Below the pieces are notes generated by a model. The model was not told the origin of the DNA and searched no databases. It saw only the letters and a list, made by a program, of their open reading frames with translations. Position numbers and translations under genes: made by a program. This document shows, in pieces, positions 28,285-37,134 of a stretch of DNA of 64,000 nucleotides. Location of the stretch: the NCBI RefSeq assembly GCF_024172165.1, contig NZ_JAMZEB010000002.1, positions 8,964,501 to 9,028,500 on the forward strand, given 5' to 3'. Within the stretch, counting starts at the first letter, position 1. Every line of letters begins with the position of its first letter. This stretch comes from Nonomuraea thailandensis (GTDB lineage: Bacteria; Actinomycetota; Actinomycetes; Streptosporangiales; Streptosporangiaceae).

Positions 28285-29848
28285 GGACGCCGTCTTCGAC
28301 ATCCTGCGGCGCCACGAGCTGACCACGATCTTCGCCAACCCCGGCTCGACCGAGGTGCCGCTGCTCGCCGGGCTGCCCGACGACCTGCGGTTCGTGCTAG
28401 CCCTGCACGAGGGCTCGGTGGTCGGCATGGCGACCGGCTGGGCGATCGGGCGCGAGGCTCCCGCGCTGGCCCTCCTGCACAGCGTGGCCGGGCTGGGCAA
28501 CGCCGTCAGCGCCATCGCCACCGCCAGGGAGAACCGGGTGCCGCTGGTGATCCTCGTCGGCCAGCAGGACCGGCGGCACCTGGCGCTGGAGCCGTTCCTG
28601 GCCGGGCGGCTGGCCGGGCTGGCCGGCGACTACCCGGTGCGCGCCGACCAGCCGGTGCGGCCGCAGGACGTGCCGGGCGCCGTGGCCAGGGCCGTCCACG
28701 AGGCGACCACGTCCAGGGGGCCCGCGCTGGTCGTGGTGCCGATGGACGACTGGCAGGCGCCCTTCGACGGCGAGACCGTGGCGGCTCCGGCGCGGCTGCT
28801 GCGCCCGGCCGCCGTGGCGGACTCCGATCTCGCGCCGCTCGTGGAGCTGCTGGCCGGGGCGCGCAGGCCGGCGATCGTGTCGGGCGCGGGCGTGGGGCCG
28901 GGGTGGTTCGCGCTCGTGGCGCTGGCCGAGCGGCTGGGGTGCCCGGTGTACCAGGAGTCGTTCGGCGGGCGGGCCGGGTTCCCGCAGGACCATCCGCAGT
29001 ACGGCGGGGTGCTGCCCGGCGGGCGGAGCGGGCTGCGGGAGCGGCTGCGGCCCCACGACGTGGTGCTGGCGGTGGGGGCGCCGGTGTTCCGGCAGTACTC
29101 CTACGAGCCGGGTGCGCTGGTCGAGCCCGGCACGACGATCGCGCTGGTGACGGACGACCCCGCGGTGGCGCATCGCAGCCCGGCCGACCTGGCCTACCTC
29201 GCCTCCCCCGAGGCCGTCTGCGCGCGCCTGGCCGCGCTCCTGCCCGCTCCCGGGCGCGGCGGAGCGTGGTCGCGCGTGTCCGGCCACGAGCCGTACGCGG
29301 GCGGGCCGCTGCTGCACACGGACGTGCTGCGGGAGCTGGCCGCGCGGCTCCCGCACGACGTCGCGCTCATCGAGGAGGCGCCTTCCGCGCGTCCCGACCT
29401 GCACGCGATGGTGCCGGCCAGGACCTCGTTCGGCTTCATCTCGGCGGCCAACGGCGGGCTCGGGTTCGGCCTGCCCGCCGCGGTGGGCCTGCGGATGGCG
29501 CTGCCCGGCCGGCCCGTCGTCGCCGTCGTGGGCGACGGCTCGGCGCTGTACGGCGTGCAGGCCCTCTGGAGCGCGGCCCACTACCGGGTGGGCGCGCTGT
29601 TCGTGGTGCTCGCCAACGGCCGGTACGCGGTCATGGACGGGCTGGCCGACAGGCACGGCGGCGGCAAGGGCCCGTGGCCGCCGTTCGACGAGGTGGACAT
29701 GGGCGCCCTGGCCAGGTCGCTCGGCTGCCCCGCGCAACGGATCGAGACGTACGCCGACCTGACCGGTGCCCTTGACGAGGTGCTGCCCACGCTCGCCGCG
29801 CGCGAGACTCCCCTGCTGCTCGACGTGGTCGTGAGCGTGGCTCCGTAG
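28271..29848 (+). CDS. Thiamine-diphosphate enzyme, benzoylformate decarboxylase-like
   Basis: The 525-residue protein has the full three-domain thiamine-diphosphate fold, with the GDGSALYG...ANGRY cofactor motif near residues 420-450. Compared from memory with Pseudomonas putida benzoylformate decarboxylase, Ser26 (NPGST), Glu47 (LHEGS) and His70 (LLHSVAG) fall at the same numbers. The GAPVFR segment that carries catalytic His281 reads VFRQYSYEPG here, so the equivalent position is Tyr276. That residue protonates the intermediate in the P. putida enzyme, so substrate or reaction may differ. It is probably a 2-oxo acid decarboxylase making an aldehyde for the next gene product. It lies in the importer operon. 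Confidence 0.85.
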   Translation: MRTVRDAVFDILRRHELTTIFANPGSTEVPLLAGLPDDLRFVLALHEGSVVGMATGWAIGREAPALALLHSVAGLGNAVSAIATARENRVPLVILVGQQDRRHLALEPFLAGRLAGLAGDYPVRADQPVRPQDVPGAVARAVHEATTSRGPALVVVPMDDWQAPFDGETVAAPARLLRPAAVADSDLAPLVELLAGARRPAIVSGAGVGPGWFALVALAERLGCPVYQESFGGRAGFPQDHPQYGGVLPGGRSGLRERLRPHDVVLAVGAPVFRQYSYEPGALVEPGTTIALVTDDPAVAHRSPADLAYLASPEAVCARLAALLPAPGRGGAWSRVSGHEPYAGGPLLHTDVLRELAARLPHDVALIEEAPSARPDLHAMVPARTSFGFISAANGGLGFGLPAAVGLRMALPGRPVVAVVGDGSALYGVQALWSAAHYRVGALFVVLANGRYAVMDGLADRHGGGKGPWPPFDEVDMGALARSLGCPAQRIETYADLTGALDEVLPTLAARETPLLLDVVVSVAP

Positions 29849-29867
29849 GTTCCTGAGGAGGCTGACC

Positions 29868-31328
29868 ATGACGTTCCTGGACCCCAAGATCTGGACCGGA
29901 TCGCTCTTCGACGGCGGCTGGACGGCCTCGCGGGCCGGTGACGCCCCCGTCGTCGAGCCCGCCACGGGCGGCGAGCTCGGCCGCGCGGGCACCGCCGGCG
30001 CGGCCGACGTGGCCGCCGCCGCCGTCCGCGCCCGGCGGGAGCAGCCGGCCTGGGCCGCGACCCCGTACGAGGAGCGGGCCGCGCTGCTGCGGCGGGCCGG
30101 GCGGCTGTTCGAGGAGCACGCGCAGGAGATCCAGGACTGGATCGTGCGCGAGTCGGGCGGCGTGCCGGGGAAGGCCGGGTTCGAGACGCACGTGGCGGCG
30201 CAGGAGTGCTACGAGGCTGCGGCGCTGGCCTCGCAGCCGCTCGGCGAGGTGCTGCCGACGGCGCGCAAGCGGCTCAGCTTCGCCCGGCGGGTGCCGGTCG
30301 GCGTGGTGGGCGTGATCGCGCCGTTCAACTTCCCGCTCATCCTCGGCATCAGGTCCGTCGCCCCGGCGCTGGCGCTGGGCAACGCGGTGGTGTTCAAGCC
30401 GGACCAGCGCACCGCCGTCTGCGGCGGCTACGCCATCGCCCGCGTCTTCGAGGAGGCCGGGCTGCCCGGCGGCCTGCTGCACGTGCTGCCCGGCGGCCCC
30501 GAAGCCGGCCAGGCGCTGGTGGCCGACCCGAACATCCCCGTGATCTCCTTCACCGGCTCGTCGGCCGCGGGGCGCAAGGTCGGAGAGCTGGCCGCGCGCT
30601 CGCTCAAGCGGGTGCACCTGGAGCTGGGAGGCAACTCGGCGCTGGTCGTCCTCGACGACGCCGACCTCGACCCCGCCGCGTCGGCGGGCGCCTGGGCCTC
30701 GTTCTTCCACCAGGGGCAGATCTGCATGACCTCGGGCCGGCACCTCGTGCACGCGGCCGTGGCCGAGGAGTACGTCTCGCGCCTGGCCGCCAGGGCCAAC
30801 GCCCTGCCGGTCGGCGACCCGGCCACCGGGCAGGTCGCGCTCGGGCCGCTCATCGACGCGGGGCAGCGGGACCGGGTGCACCGGCTGGTCACGGAGAGCG
30901 TGTCGGCCGGGGCCAGGCTGGCGTGCGGAGGGACGTACGAGGGGCTGTTCTACCGGCCCACGGTGCTGGCGGAGGTGCCGGTCGGCGCGCCGGCGTACGC
31001 GGAGGAGGTGTTCGGGCCCGTGGCGCCCGTGACGACGTTCTCCACGCTGGAGGAGGCCGCGGCGCTGGCCGCCGACTCGCCCTACGGGCTGTCGCTGGGC
31101 GTACTCACGCGGGACGTGATGAAGGGCCTGGCCCTGGCGGACCTGGTGCCGACGGGCATCGTGCACATCAACGACCAGACCGTGGACGACGAGGCCGTGG
31201 CCCCGTTCGGCGGGATGGGCGCGTCGGGGACGGGGGCGCGGTTCGGCGGGACCGGGGCCAACGCCGGCGCCTTCACCGAGACGCAGTGGGTCACCATGCA
31301 GGGGGACATCGCCCGGTACCCGTTCTGA
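29868..31328 (+). CDS. Aldehyde dehydrogenase, benzaldehyde dehydrogenase type
   Basis: The 486-residue NAD(P)-dependent enzyme oxidises an aldehyde to the acid. It has 'IAPFNFPLILGIRSVAPALALGN', VHLELGGNSALVV with the general-base Glu, and the nucleophile Cys286 in GQICMTSGR. The overall pattern resembles benzaldehyde and vanillin dehydrogenases (XylC/Vdh type). Placed 19 bases after the decarboxylase with a GAGGAG site, it would oxidise that enzyme's aldehyde product, as in the mandelate pathway. No mandelate dehydrogenase or racemase is present in the window. Confidence 0.9.
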   Translation: MTFLDPKIWTGSLFDGGWTASRAGDAPVVEPATGGELGRAGTAGAADVAAAAVRARREQPAWAATPYEERAALLRRAGRLFEEHAQEIQDWIVRESGGVPGKAGFETHVAAQECYEAAALASQPLGEVLPTARKRLSFARRVPVGVVGVIAPFNFPLILGIRSVAPALALGNAVVFKPDQRTAVCGGYAIARVFEEAGLPGGLLHVLPGGPEAGQALVADPNIPVISFTGSSAAGRKVGELAARSLKRVHLELGGNSALVVLDDADLDPAASAGAWASFFHQGQICMTSGRHLVHAAVAEEYVSRLAARANALPVGDPATGQVALGPLIDAGQRDRVHRLVTESVSAGARLACGGTYEGLFYRPTVLAEVPVGAPAYAEEVFGPVAPVTTFSTLEEAAALAADSPYGLSLGVLTRDVMKGLALADLVPTGIVHINDQTVDDEAVAPFGGMGASGTGARFGGTGANAGAFTETQWVTMQGDIARYPF

Positions 31329-31350
31329 GCACACCCGGTATCGTCGCTGA

Positions 31351-33072
31351 ATGGGGAAACGTCTGGAAGCCGAGCCTCCGTTCAGGGCCAGGCTCACGGT
31401 GGACGGCGGCCGGCGCGTGCTCACCGGCGCCGGCGCGTTCTTCGCGAGCAACCAGGCCCTCGTGGACCACGCCCGGCGGGCCGGCGGCGCGGGCACGCTG
31501 CGCTACTACTGGCGGGGCGCCGACCGCCACCTCTACCGGGTGACCGTCGAGGGCCACGACACCGAACGCGGGCCGGTGACCGGGCTGGAGGCGCAGCGGT
31601 GCGAGGCGCCGTGGGGGCTGACGCAGCGCGAGCACGAGGTGCTGACGTGCGTGGCCGTCGGCATGACGAACCCGGAGACGGCCGCGCGGGTGGGCTGCGG
31701 GGCCCGTACCGTGGCCACGCACGTGGAGAACGTGCTGGCCAAGCTGGGCGCGCCGACGCGGGCGGCGGCCGCGGCGCTGGCCATGGCCGAGGAGGCGCTG
31801 CTCGCCCCGTTCGCCGAGCCCGGCGGCCGGGGTCCGGAGGCTTCCGCCCGGCGCGCGGTCGCCCCGCAGGGGGCGGCGCGGCGGCGGCCGATCCGGCTGG
31901 GGGCGATCTACCCGCTGGACGGGCCGCGCCGGTTCGACGCGCTGGCCATGCGGCGCGGAGCGGCCATCGCGGTGGAGGAGCTGAACGCCAGGGGCGGCGT
32001 GGCCGGACGGCGCGTGGACCACCTGGCCATCGAGGTGTCCGGCGACACCGACGCCGAGCTGCTGGCGGCCGTGGACTACCTGCGCTCGCACGACGTGGAC
32101 GCCATCACGCTGGGCAACGTCAGCCCGCGCCACCACCTCGACGCGATCATGCGGGCCGCCGAGTACCGGGCGCCGCTCATGCACTCCATGGTCACGCCGT
32201 CGATCGCCGAACACGTTCACGACAATCCGGGCGTGCTCGGGCAGACGTTCCAGGTGTGCGCGACAGAGACCGCCTACATGTCCGGATTTATCAGGACGTT
32301 GGATCTGCTGGCGACGTCCGGCCAGTGGCGCCCCGGCAACCGGCGCGTGATGGCGGTGGTGCGGGCCGACGGGTACGACACCGGGCAGGCGCACGGCCTC
32401 GACGAGCTGGCCTGCGCCCGCGGCTGGGAGCTGACCGGCGTGGTGCCGGTCCCCGACACGGGCGTGCCCTGGGCCTCGGTCGTGGCGGCCCTCACAGCGG
32501 GCGACCCCGCCGCCGTGCTGGTCTGCACGTACGTCGAGGACGAGCTGCGGCTGTTCCTGCGCGAGCTGCGCGCCACCGGCTCCCGCTCGCTCGTCTACAC
32601 GGTCTGGACGCCCACGATCCCCCGCTTCGAGGAGCGCATGGACGGCCTGGCGGAGGGCCTGCTGTGGGCCACCGTCATCGGGACGTACGGCGACCCGGTG
32701 AGCGCCAGGTTCATGCAGCGCTACCGGCGGGCGTTCGGTGACGAGCCCGGCAGCGGCAGCGCGGCCATCCACTACGACATGATCCACCTGCTGGCCGGGG
32801 CCTGGGCCTCGGTGGGACGGCCGTGGGACTTCGGCGCGACGGTGCGCTCGCTGCGGGAGACCGTGCACCGGGGCGCCGCCGGGCCGTACTACTTCGGCGG
32901 GCGCGGGCAGCGGGCGCTCGCCTACCCCGACGACACGTTCGACGCCTCGCTCGCCCACGCACACCTCGTCCACCAGGTGCAGGACGGCACGAGCCGGGTC
33001 ATCTCACCCGTCGAGCTGGCTCGGCACCGCTTCCGGCCGCTGTTCGCCCAGCCAGGAGGGCATGGCGGGTGA
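31351..33072 (+). CDS. One-component regulator: LuxR-type HTH fused to a type 1 periplasmic-binding-protein (amide-binding AmiC-like) domain
   Basis: The 573-residue protein lacks a signal peptide and should be cytoplasmic. Residues 1-85 are an uncharacterised N-domain (TLRYYWRGADRHLYRVTV). Residues 90-147 form a LuxR/GerE HTH (LTQREHEVLTCVAVGMTNPETA, ARTVATHVENVLAKLGA). Residues 180-560 match type 1 binding proteins of the branched-chain/amide group (IRLGAIYPLDGPRR, AAIAVEELNARGGVAGR, 'DAIMRAAEYRAPLMH', SAAIHYDMIHLL). In Pseudomonas, AmiC of this group senses amides and controls AmiR. Here sensor and DNA-binding parts appear fused. A TATCGT 7 bases before the ATG and no ribosome site suggest a leaderless transcript. 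The last 69 bases overlap the convergent SDR gene. Confidence 0.85.
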   Translation: MGKRLEAEPPFRARLTVDGGRRVLTGAGAFFASNQALVDHARRAGGAGTLRYYWRGADRHLYRVTVEGHDTERGPVTGLEAQRCEAPWGLTQREHEVLTCVAVGMTNPETAARVGCGARTVATHVENVLAKLGAPTRAAAAALAMAEEALLAPFAEPGGRGPEASARRAVAPQGAARRRPIRLGAIYPLDGPRRFDALAMRRGAAIAVEELNARGGVAGRRVDHLAIEVSGDTDAELLAAVDYLRSHDVDAITLGNVSPRHHLDAIMRAAEYRAPLMHSMVTPSIAEHVHDNPGVLGQTFQVCATETAYMSGFIRTLDLLATSGQWRPGNRRVMAVVRADGYDTGQAHGLDELACARGWELTGVVPVPDTGVPWASVVAALTAGDPAAVLVCTYVEDELRLFLRELRATGSRSLVYTVWTPTIPRFEERMDGLAEGLLWATVIGTYGDPVSARFMQRYRRAFGDEPGSGSAAIHYDMIHLLAGAWASVGRPWDFGATVRSLRETVHRGAAGPYYFGGRGQRALAYPDDTFDASLAHAHLVHQVQDGTSRVISPVELARHRFRPLFAQPGGHGG

Positions 33073-33837
33073 GCCGAGCCCGGCGCCGCCGTCGGCCGCC
33101 AGCACGTGGCCGTTGACCCAGGCGGAGTCGGGCGAGCAGAGCCACAGCAGGCTGGGCACGATGTCGCCGGGTGTGGCCGCCCTGCCCGCGGGGCTCGCCG
33201 CCCGCACGGCCTCGACGTACGCGGCGGGGACGGGGTTCAGCGGCGAGCCGACGTCCACGAAGCCGGGCGCGACCGCGTTGACGCGCACGCCCAGCGGGCC
33301 GAGCTCCAGCGCCAGCCCCCTGGTCACCGCCTCCAGTGCCGCCTTCGAGGCCGCGTAGACGGTGGTGCCGGGGCGTGGGCGCAGGGCGCCGCCCGTGCTG
33401 GTGAACACGACGGTGGCGGGGCGGCGGTGCCGTACGCACAGCTCGGCCAGCGCCGTCGCGGCCATCAGCGCCGAGCGCGTGTTGACCGCCATCACCGTGT
33501 CGAACAGCTCCTCGGTCGTCTCCAGCACGCGGCGCGCCGGGAACAGGCCGGCCACGTGCAGGAGCGCGTCCAGCGGCCCGAACGACTCCCACGCCCGCGT
33601 CACCGCGGCCCGCGCCGCGCCCGGCTCCGCCAGGTCCGCCACCACGTCCACCCGCACACGGGATCGCGGCGAGCCCGCCGTCCCCGCCGCGTCCGCGCGT
33701 GCAGCCGTCCCCGCCTCGCCCGCCTCCGCCTGGGCACGCGGCGAGTCCACGGTCACGACCTCGTGGCCCGCCGCTGACAGCGCGGCACAGGCGGCCGAGC
33801 CGATCCCGCCGCTCGCGCCCATGACCAGCGCCCGCAT
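33004..33837 (-). CDS. Short-chain dehydrogenase/reductase
   Basis: The 277-residue SDR has the cofactor loop GASGGIG near residue 8, 'HVAGLFPA', the catalytic Ser in VFTSTGG and YAASK as YxxxK, and 'LGVRVNAVAPGFVD'. Between beta-strands 2 and 3 (about residues 31-62) there is an Ala/Gly/Arg-rich insertion not usual for the family. It is the last gene of the minus-strand arm: its ATG shares one base with the upstream stop (TGATG). Its 3' end overlaps the convergent regulator gene by 69 bases. The substrate is unknown; an alcohol or 3-hydroxy acid of the pathway is a guess. Confidence 0.88.
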   Translation of the reverse strand: MRALVMGASGGIGSAACAALSAAGHEVVTVDSPRAQAEAGEAGTAARADAAGTAGSPRSRVRVDVVADLAEPGAARAAVTRAWESFGPLDALLHVAGLFPARRVLETTEELFDTVMAVNTRSALMAATALAELCVRHRRPATVVFTSTGGALRPRPGTTVYAASKAALEAVTRGLALELGPLGVRVNAVAPGFVDVGSPLNPVPAAYVEAVRAASPAGRAATPGDIVPSLLWLCSPDSAWVNGHVLAADGGAGLGSPAMPSWLGEQRPEAVPSQLDG

Positions 33838-34664
33838 CAGGCCGCCCGGAACGCCCGCGCCACGTCCACGCAGGTGCGGAAGTCCAGCGGCCGCTGCAGG
33901 CAGGCGTCGAGGAAACGTTCGAGCCCCAGCATGCGGTGCCCGCGCCCGATGACCTGCGGGTGGAAGGTCAGCACGCACACCCCGCCCGGCACGTCCCGCA
34001 CCATGTAGTCGACGTCGTCGAGGAAGTTGCGGAACACCGCCGCCGGCTCCCGCAGGCCCGGCAGGACGGCGCTGTCGAGCCGGAGATACTCGAACTGCGG
34101 ATAGTCGTCCAGCGTCCACGAAACCGGCAGCTCGACCAGCGTGGTCGGCTCGCCGAACCGGTAGGGCCCGTCGGGGTCGGCCACGTCGCCGCGCCTGGCG
34201 TAGTAGGGGGTGTAGTCGGTGCCCATGAGGCTGGAGTCGTACTCGCAGCCGACCTCCAGCAGCACGTCCACGGTCGAGGGGGTGAAGTCCCAGCTCGGCG
34301 TGCGGTTGCCGGCGGGCTCGTACCCGGTGACCTTGACGATCGACTCGCGCGCCCGCACGGCCGCCGCCAGCTCGCCGGCCCGGTCGAGCTTGGAGACCGG
34401 CTCGTGCGCGTACCCGTGCAGCGCGATCTCGTGCCCCGCCTCCGCGATCGCGGCGCACTCGGCGGGATAGGTGTCCACGGTGTGCCCCGGGATGAAGAAC
34501 GTGGCGGTGATGCCGCGCTCCCGCAACATCTTCAGGATCCGCGGCACCGCGTGCGCCCCGAACTCGCCCCGCGACACCGGCCCCGGCGAGGTCATGCCCC
34601 GCGCGAGCCAGAGCGAGATCGCGTCGAAGTCGAAGGTGAGGCAGATCGTCGAACGGTCAGGCAT
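33837..34664 (-). CDS. Polysaccharide-deacetylase-fold hydrolase (CE4-like, cytoplasmic PgdA/PuuE type)
   Basis: The 275-residue protein has motif 1 LTFDFDA near residue 10, 'GITATFFIPGHTVDTYP', motif 2 HGYAHE and 'NRTPSWDFTP'. It has no signal peptide. This places it with the cytoplasmic HpPgdA/allantoinase PuuE/cyclic imidase branch of the NodB-fold family, whose members hydrolyse C-N bonds in small molecules and not polysaccharide. With the neighbouring C45 hydrolase and an amide-binding type regulator, an amide or imide substrate is plausible. It overlaps the C45 gene by 8 bases and the SDR start by one. Confidence 0.85.
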   Translation of the reverse strand: MPDRSTICLTFDFDAISLWLARGMTSPGPVSRGEFGAHAVPRILKMLRERGITATFFIPGHTVDTYPAECAAIAEAGHEIALHGYAHEPVSKLDRAGELAAAVRARESIVKVTGYEPAGNRTPSWDFTPSTVDVLLEVGCEYDSSLMGTDYTPYYARRGDVADPDGPYRFGEPTTLVELPVSWTLDDYPQFEYLRLDSAVLPGLREPAAVFRNFLDDVDYMVRDVPGGVCVLTFHPQVIGRGHRMLGLERFLDACLQRPLDFRTCVDVARAFRAA

Positions 34665-35787
34665 GGTCCTCCTCGATGGGGAAGCAGATCTCGGGTCCGG
34701 CGCCGGGGGTGAACAGGTCGTCCAGCCGCCACCTCTCGTACGGGCGCTCGCAGGGCGGGTGCTCGGCGATGTACAGCTCGCGGGCGTCCAGGTCCATCAC
34801 CACGGAGTAGACGGACGCGATCTCCTCGCCCTTGCCGACGTCGGGGTCCACGTGGCGGCAGATGCCGTCGGGGTAGGAGTAGTGGTCGCGCAGGGCCGCG
34901 ACGACGTCCTTCAGCTCCAGGGTCCTGGCCGCGGCGGCGTCCTCCAGCAGGTGCCTGGCCCTGGCGGGCCGCAGCAGGGTCAGCGCCGAGGTGGCGGCCT
35001 TCCTGTCCACCAGCGGCAGCGGGGCCTGGAAGTGGTTGGAGTGCGTGATCAGGCCGTCCTGCGGGAGCAGCGTGCCGAAGACGCCCGGCGCCACCTCCAG
35101 GTCGATCGCCTCGCCGCCGGCGTCGGCGATGAGCAGGTTGCCGGAGGAGATGCGCACCACGTCGAGTGCCTTGCGGTGCGCCTGGCTCATCGTCCGCGAC
35201 TGCAGGACGCCGCGCAGCAGGTAGTGGTACGGCACCCCGGCGCCGCCGGTGTCGCGGTCGGAGACCAGGAGGTTCGCGCAGACGCCCAGGCCCGCCGAGT
35301 TGAGCCCCGACTTGGCGAGCATGCCGGCCTCGGCCAGCGTGAGCACCGTGAAGCCCGCGGTGTCCCTGGTCGCCAGCAGGAACGTGACAGGGCCCTGCTC
35401 GGGGTGCCAGTCCCAGTTCTGGGCGAGCAGGGTGTGGCCCTGCCTGGTGTGCTTGGGGAGCACGGCCACCGAGGTGCAGCCCTCGTCGCGGTAGCCGGTG
35501 CCGTACAACATCTCGGTGCGGGCGTTCAGGGCGGTGATGTGCTCGATGGGCTGGCCGGCGCCGGCCGCCAGGCCCTCCAGCATGGCGGCGACGCGGGCGT
35601 CGTACCGCCTGGCCACGTCGAGGTAGACGGCGCCCCAGCGCGACACGTCCGCCGCGGACAGGCCCGCGTCGTCGCGAAAGCGCCGCAGGTAGGTCTGCAC
35701 GCTCCGCTCGACCAGCTCGCTCGTGCGGCGGCCCAGCTCGGCCCCCATCTCCTCGTACGTGCCCTCGACCGCGATCAGCTTCGTCAT
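34657..35787 (-). CDS. C45-family Ntn hydrolase (acyl-CoA:6-aminopenicillanate acyltransferase-like)
   Basis: The 376-residue protein matches peptidase family C45. The predicted autocleavage site and N-terminal nucleophile is Cys104 in DEGCTSVAVLP. The following 'LAQNWDWHP' and 'AGMLAKSGLNSAGLGVCAN' are conserved family segments. Fungal IAT exchanges acyl groups on 6-APA; bacterial relatives hydrolyse N-acyl amides or act on peptides. No beta-lactam biosynthesis genes are present, so amide hydrolysis in catabolism is more likely. It lies 10 bases after the MHS transporter gene and overlaps the next gene by 8 bases. Confidence 0.88.
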   Translation of the reverse strand: MTKLIAVEGTYEEMGAELGRRTSELVERSVQTYLRRFRDDAGLSAADVSRWGAVYLDVARRYDARVAAMLEGLAAGAGQPIEHITALNARTEMLYGTGYRDEGCTSVAVLPKHTRQGHTLLAQNWDWHPEQGPVTFLLATRDTAGFTVLTLAEAGMLAKSGLNSAGLGVCANLLVSDRDTGGAGVPYHYLLRGVLQSRTMSQAHRKALDVVRISSGNLLIADAGGEAIDLEVAPGVFGTLLPQDGLITHSNHFQAPLPLVDRKAATSALTLLRPARARHLLEDAAAARTLELKDVVAALRDHYSYPDGICRHVDPDVGKGEEIASVYSVVMDLDARELYIAEHPPCERPYERWRLDDLFTPGAGPEICFPIEEDHA

Positions 35788-35797
35788 GATGATCTCC

Positions 35798-37105
35798 TCA
35801 GTGGAGGCGCCGGTGGGCGCTCTCCTTCATGCCGGCCACCACCGCGAGCGTGACCGCCGCCGACACGATCGGCAGCAGGGCCGTCGCCATGCCCGAGCCG
35901 GTGAGCTGGACCAGCCCGGTCGCCACGAACGGCGCCGTGCCGCCGAAGGCCATGACCGCGAAGTTGTATCCGATGGACATCGTCGAATACCGCAGCTTCG
36001 TCGGGAAGAGCTCCGACAGCGCCGCCGGGCCCGGGCCGGAGAACATCGCCAGGATCACCGCGATCACGATCTGGCCCGCGTACACGCCGAACACTCCCCC
36101 GTTCTGGATGAGCGCCATGACGGGCCAGCTCAGCACCAGGAAGCCCGCCGCGGCGGCGATCAGCAGCGGCTTGCGGCCGATCCGGTCCGACAGCGCGCCG
36201 AACGCCGCGATGCACAGGGTCAGCGTCACCAGGCCGACGAGGTTCGAGACGCGGGCCACGCCCGCGTCCACGCCCGCCACGTCGGTGAGCCAGGTGGGCA
36301 GGTAGGTGAGGAAGAAGAAGTACGCGACGGTCCACAACATCGTGAAGCCGAAGCCGCGGGCGATGCCGGCGAACTGCGTGCGCAGGCCCTCGCGCAGCGG
36401 GCTGGTCGCGGTCTCGCCCTTGGCCTGCTCCTCGGTGAACGCCGGCGTCTCCGCCAGGCCGTACCTGAGCCAGAGCGCCGCCACCGCCGTCAGCGCCGAC
36501 AGCAGGAACGGCAGCCGCCAGGCCCACTCGGTGACCTGCTGCTCGGTGAAGACCGTGCTGTTCAGCGCCACGACGCCGGACGCCAGCAGGAACCCGGCCG
36601 CCGTCGAGACCTGGTTGAAGCTGCCGAAGAAGCCGCGCCTGCGCTGCGGGGCGTACTCGACCAGGAACGCCGCCGACCCCGCCCACTCGCCCGCCACCGA
36701 GAAGCCCTGCACCATGCGCAGGACCACCAGCAGCAGCGGGGCCAGCACGCCGATGCTCTCGTACGTCGGCAGCAGGCCGATCAGGGTCGTGGCCGCGCCC
36801 ATCATGAGCACGCTGACGACCAGCGCGATCCGGCGGCCGAACTTGTCGCCGATGTGCCCGAACGTGATCGCGCCGAGCGGGCGCATGAGGAAGCCGACGG
36901 CGAAGACGGCGAAGGTGTAGAGGGTGCCGGCCAGGCCGTCCGACGCGGGGAAGAACAGCTTGCCCAGGGTGGCGGCCGTGTAGGCGTACACCAGGTTGTC
37001 GTAGTTCTCCATGACGTTGCCGAAGCTGCCCGCGACGACGGCGCGCAGGTTCGAGGTGGAGGTGGAGGTGGGTGCCGGGGTTGTCGTGGTGTTGTCGCTG
37101 GTCAT
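35798..37105 (-). CDS. MFS transporter, metabolite:H+ symporter (MHS/ProP) family
   Basis: The 435-residue protein has 12 predicted helices. Typical MHS motifs are GNVMENYDNLVYAY, RPLGAITFGHIGDKFGRR, 'RMVQGFSVAGEWAGSAAFLVEYAP' and SDRIGRKPLL. Family members import carboxylic acids, betaines or aromatic acids with protons. It gives this locus a second uptake route beside the ABC importer, perhaps for a different compound of the pathway. The N-terminal 20 residues are Thr/Ser-rich. It is the second gene of a five-gene minus-strand operon. Confidence 0.92.
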   Translation of the reverse strand: MTSDNTTTTPAPTSTSTSNLRAVVAGSFGNVMENYDNLVYAYTAATLGKLFFPASDGLAGTLYTFAVFAVGFLMRPLGAITFGHIGDKFGRRIALVVSVLMMGAATTLIGLLPTYESIGVLAPLLLVVLRMVQGFSVAGEWAGSAAFLVEYAPQRRRGFFGSFNQVSTAAGFLLASGVVALNSTVFTEQQVTEWAWRLPFLLSALTAVAALWLRYGLAETPAFTEEQAKGETATSPLREGLRTQFAGIARGFGFTMLWTVAYFFFLTYLPTWLTDVAGVDAGVARVSNLVGLVTLTLCIAAFGALSDRIGRKPLLIAAAAGFLVLSWPVMALIQNGGVFGVYAGQIVIAVILAMFSGPGPAALSELFPTKLRYSTMSIGYNFAVMAFGGTAPFVATGLVQLTGSGMATALLPIVSAAVTLAVVAGMKESAHRRLH

Positions 37106-37134
37106 CGCGACCTCTCACTTCATGGGGGGATTTG

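Noticed and set aside
34657..35787. Beta-lactam biosynthesis gene cluster, suggested by the 6-APA-acyltransferase-like protein
   Set aside because: No ACV synthetase, isopenicillin N synthase or tailoring genes; neighbours are transporters and dehydrogenases.
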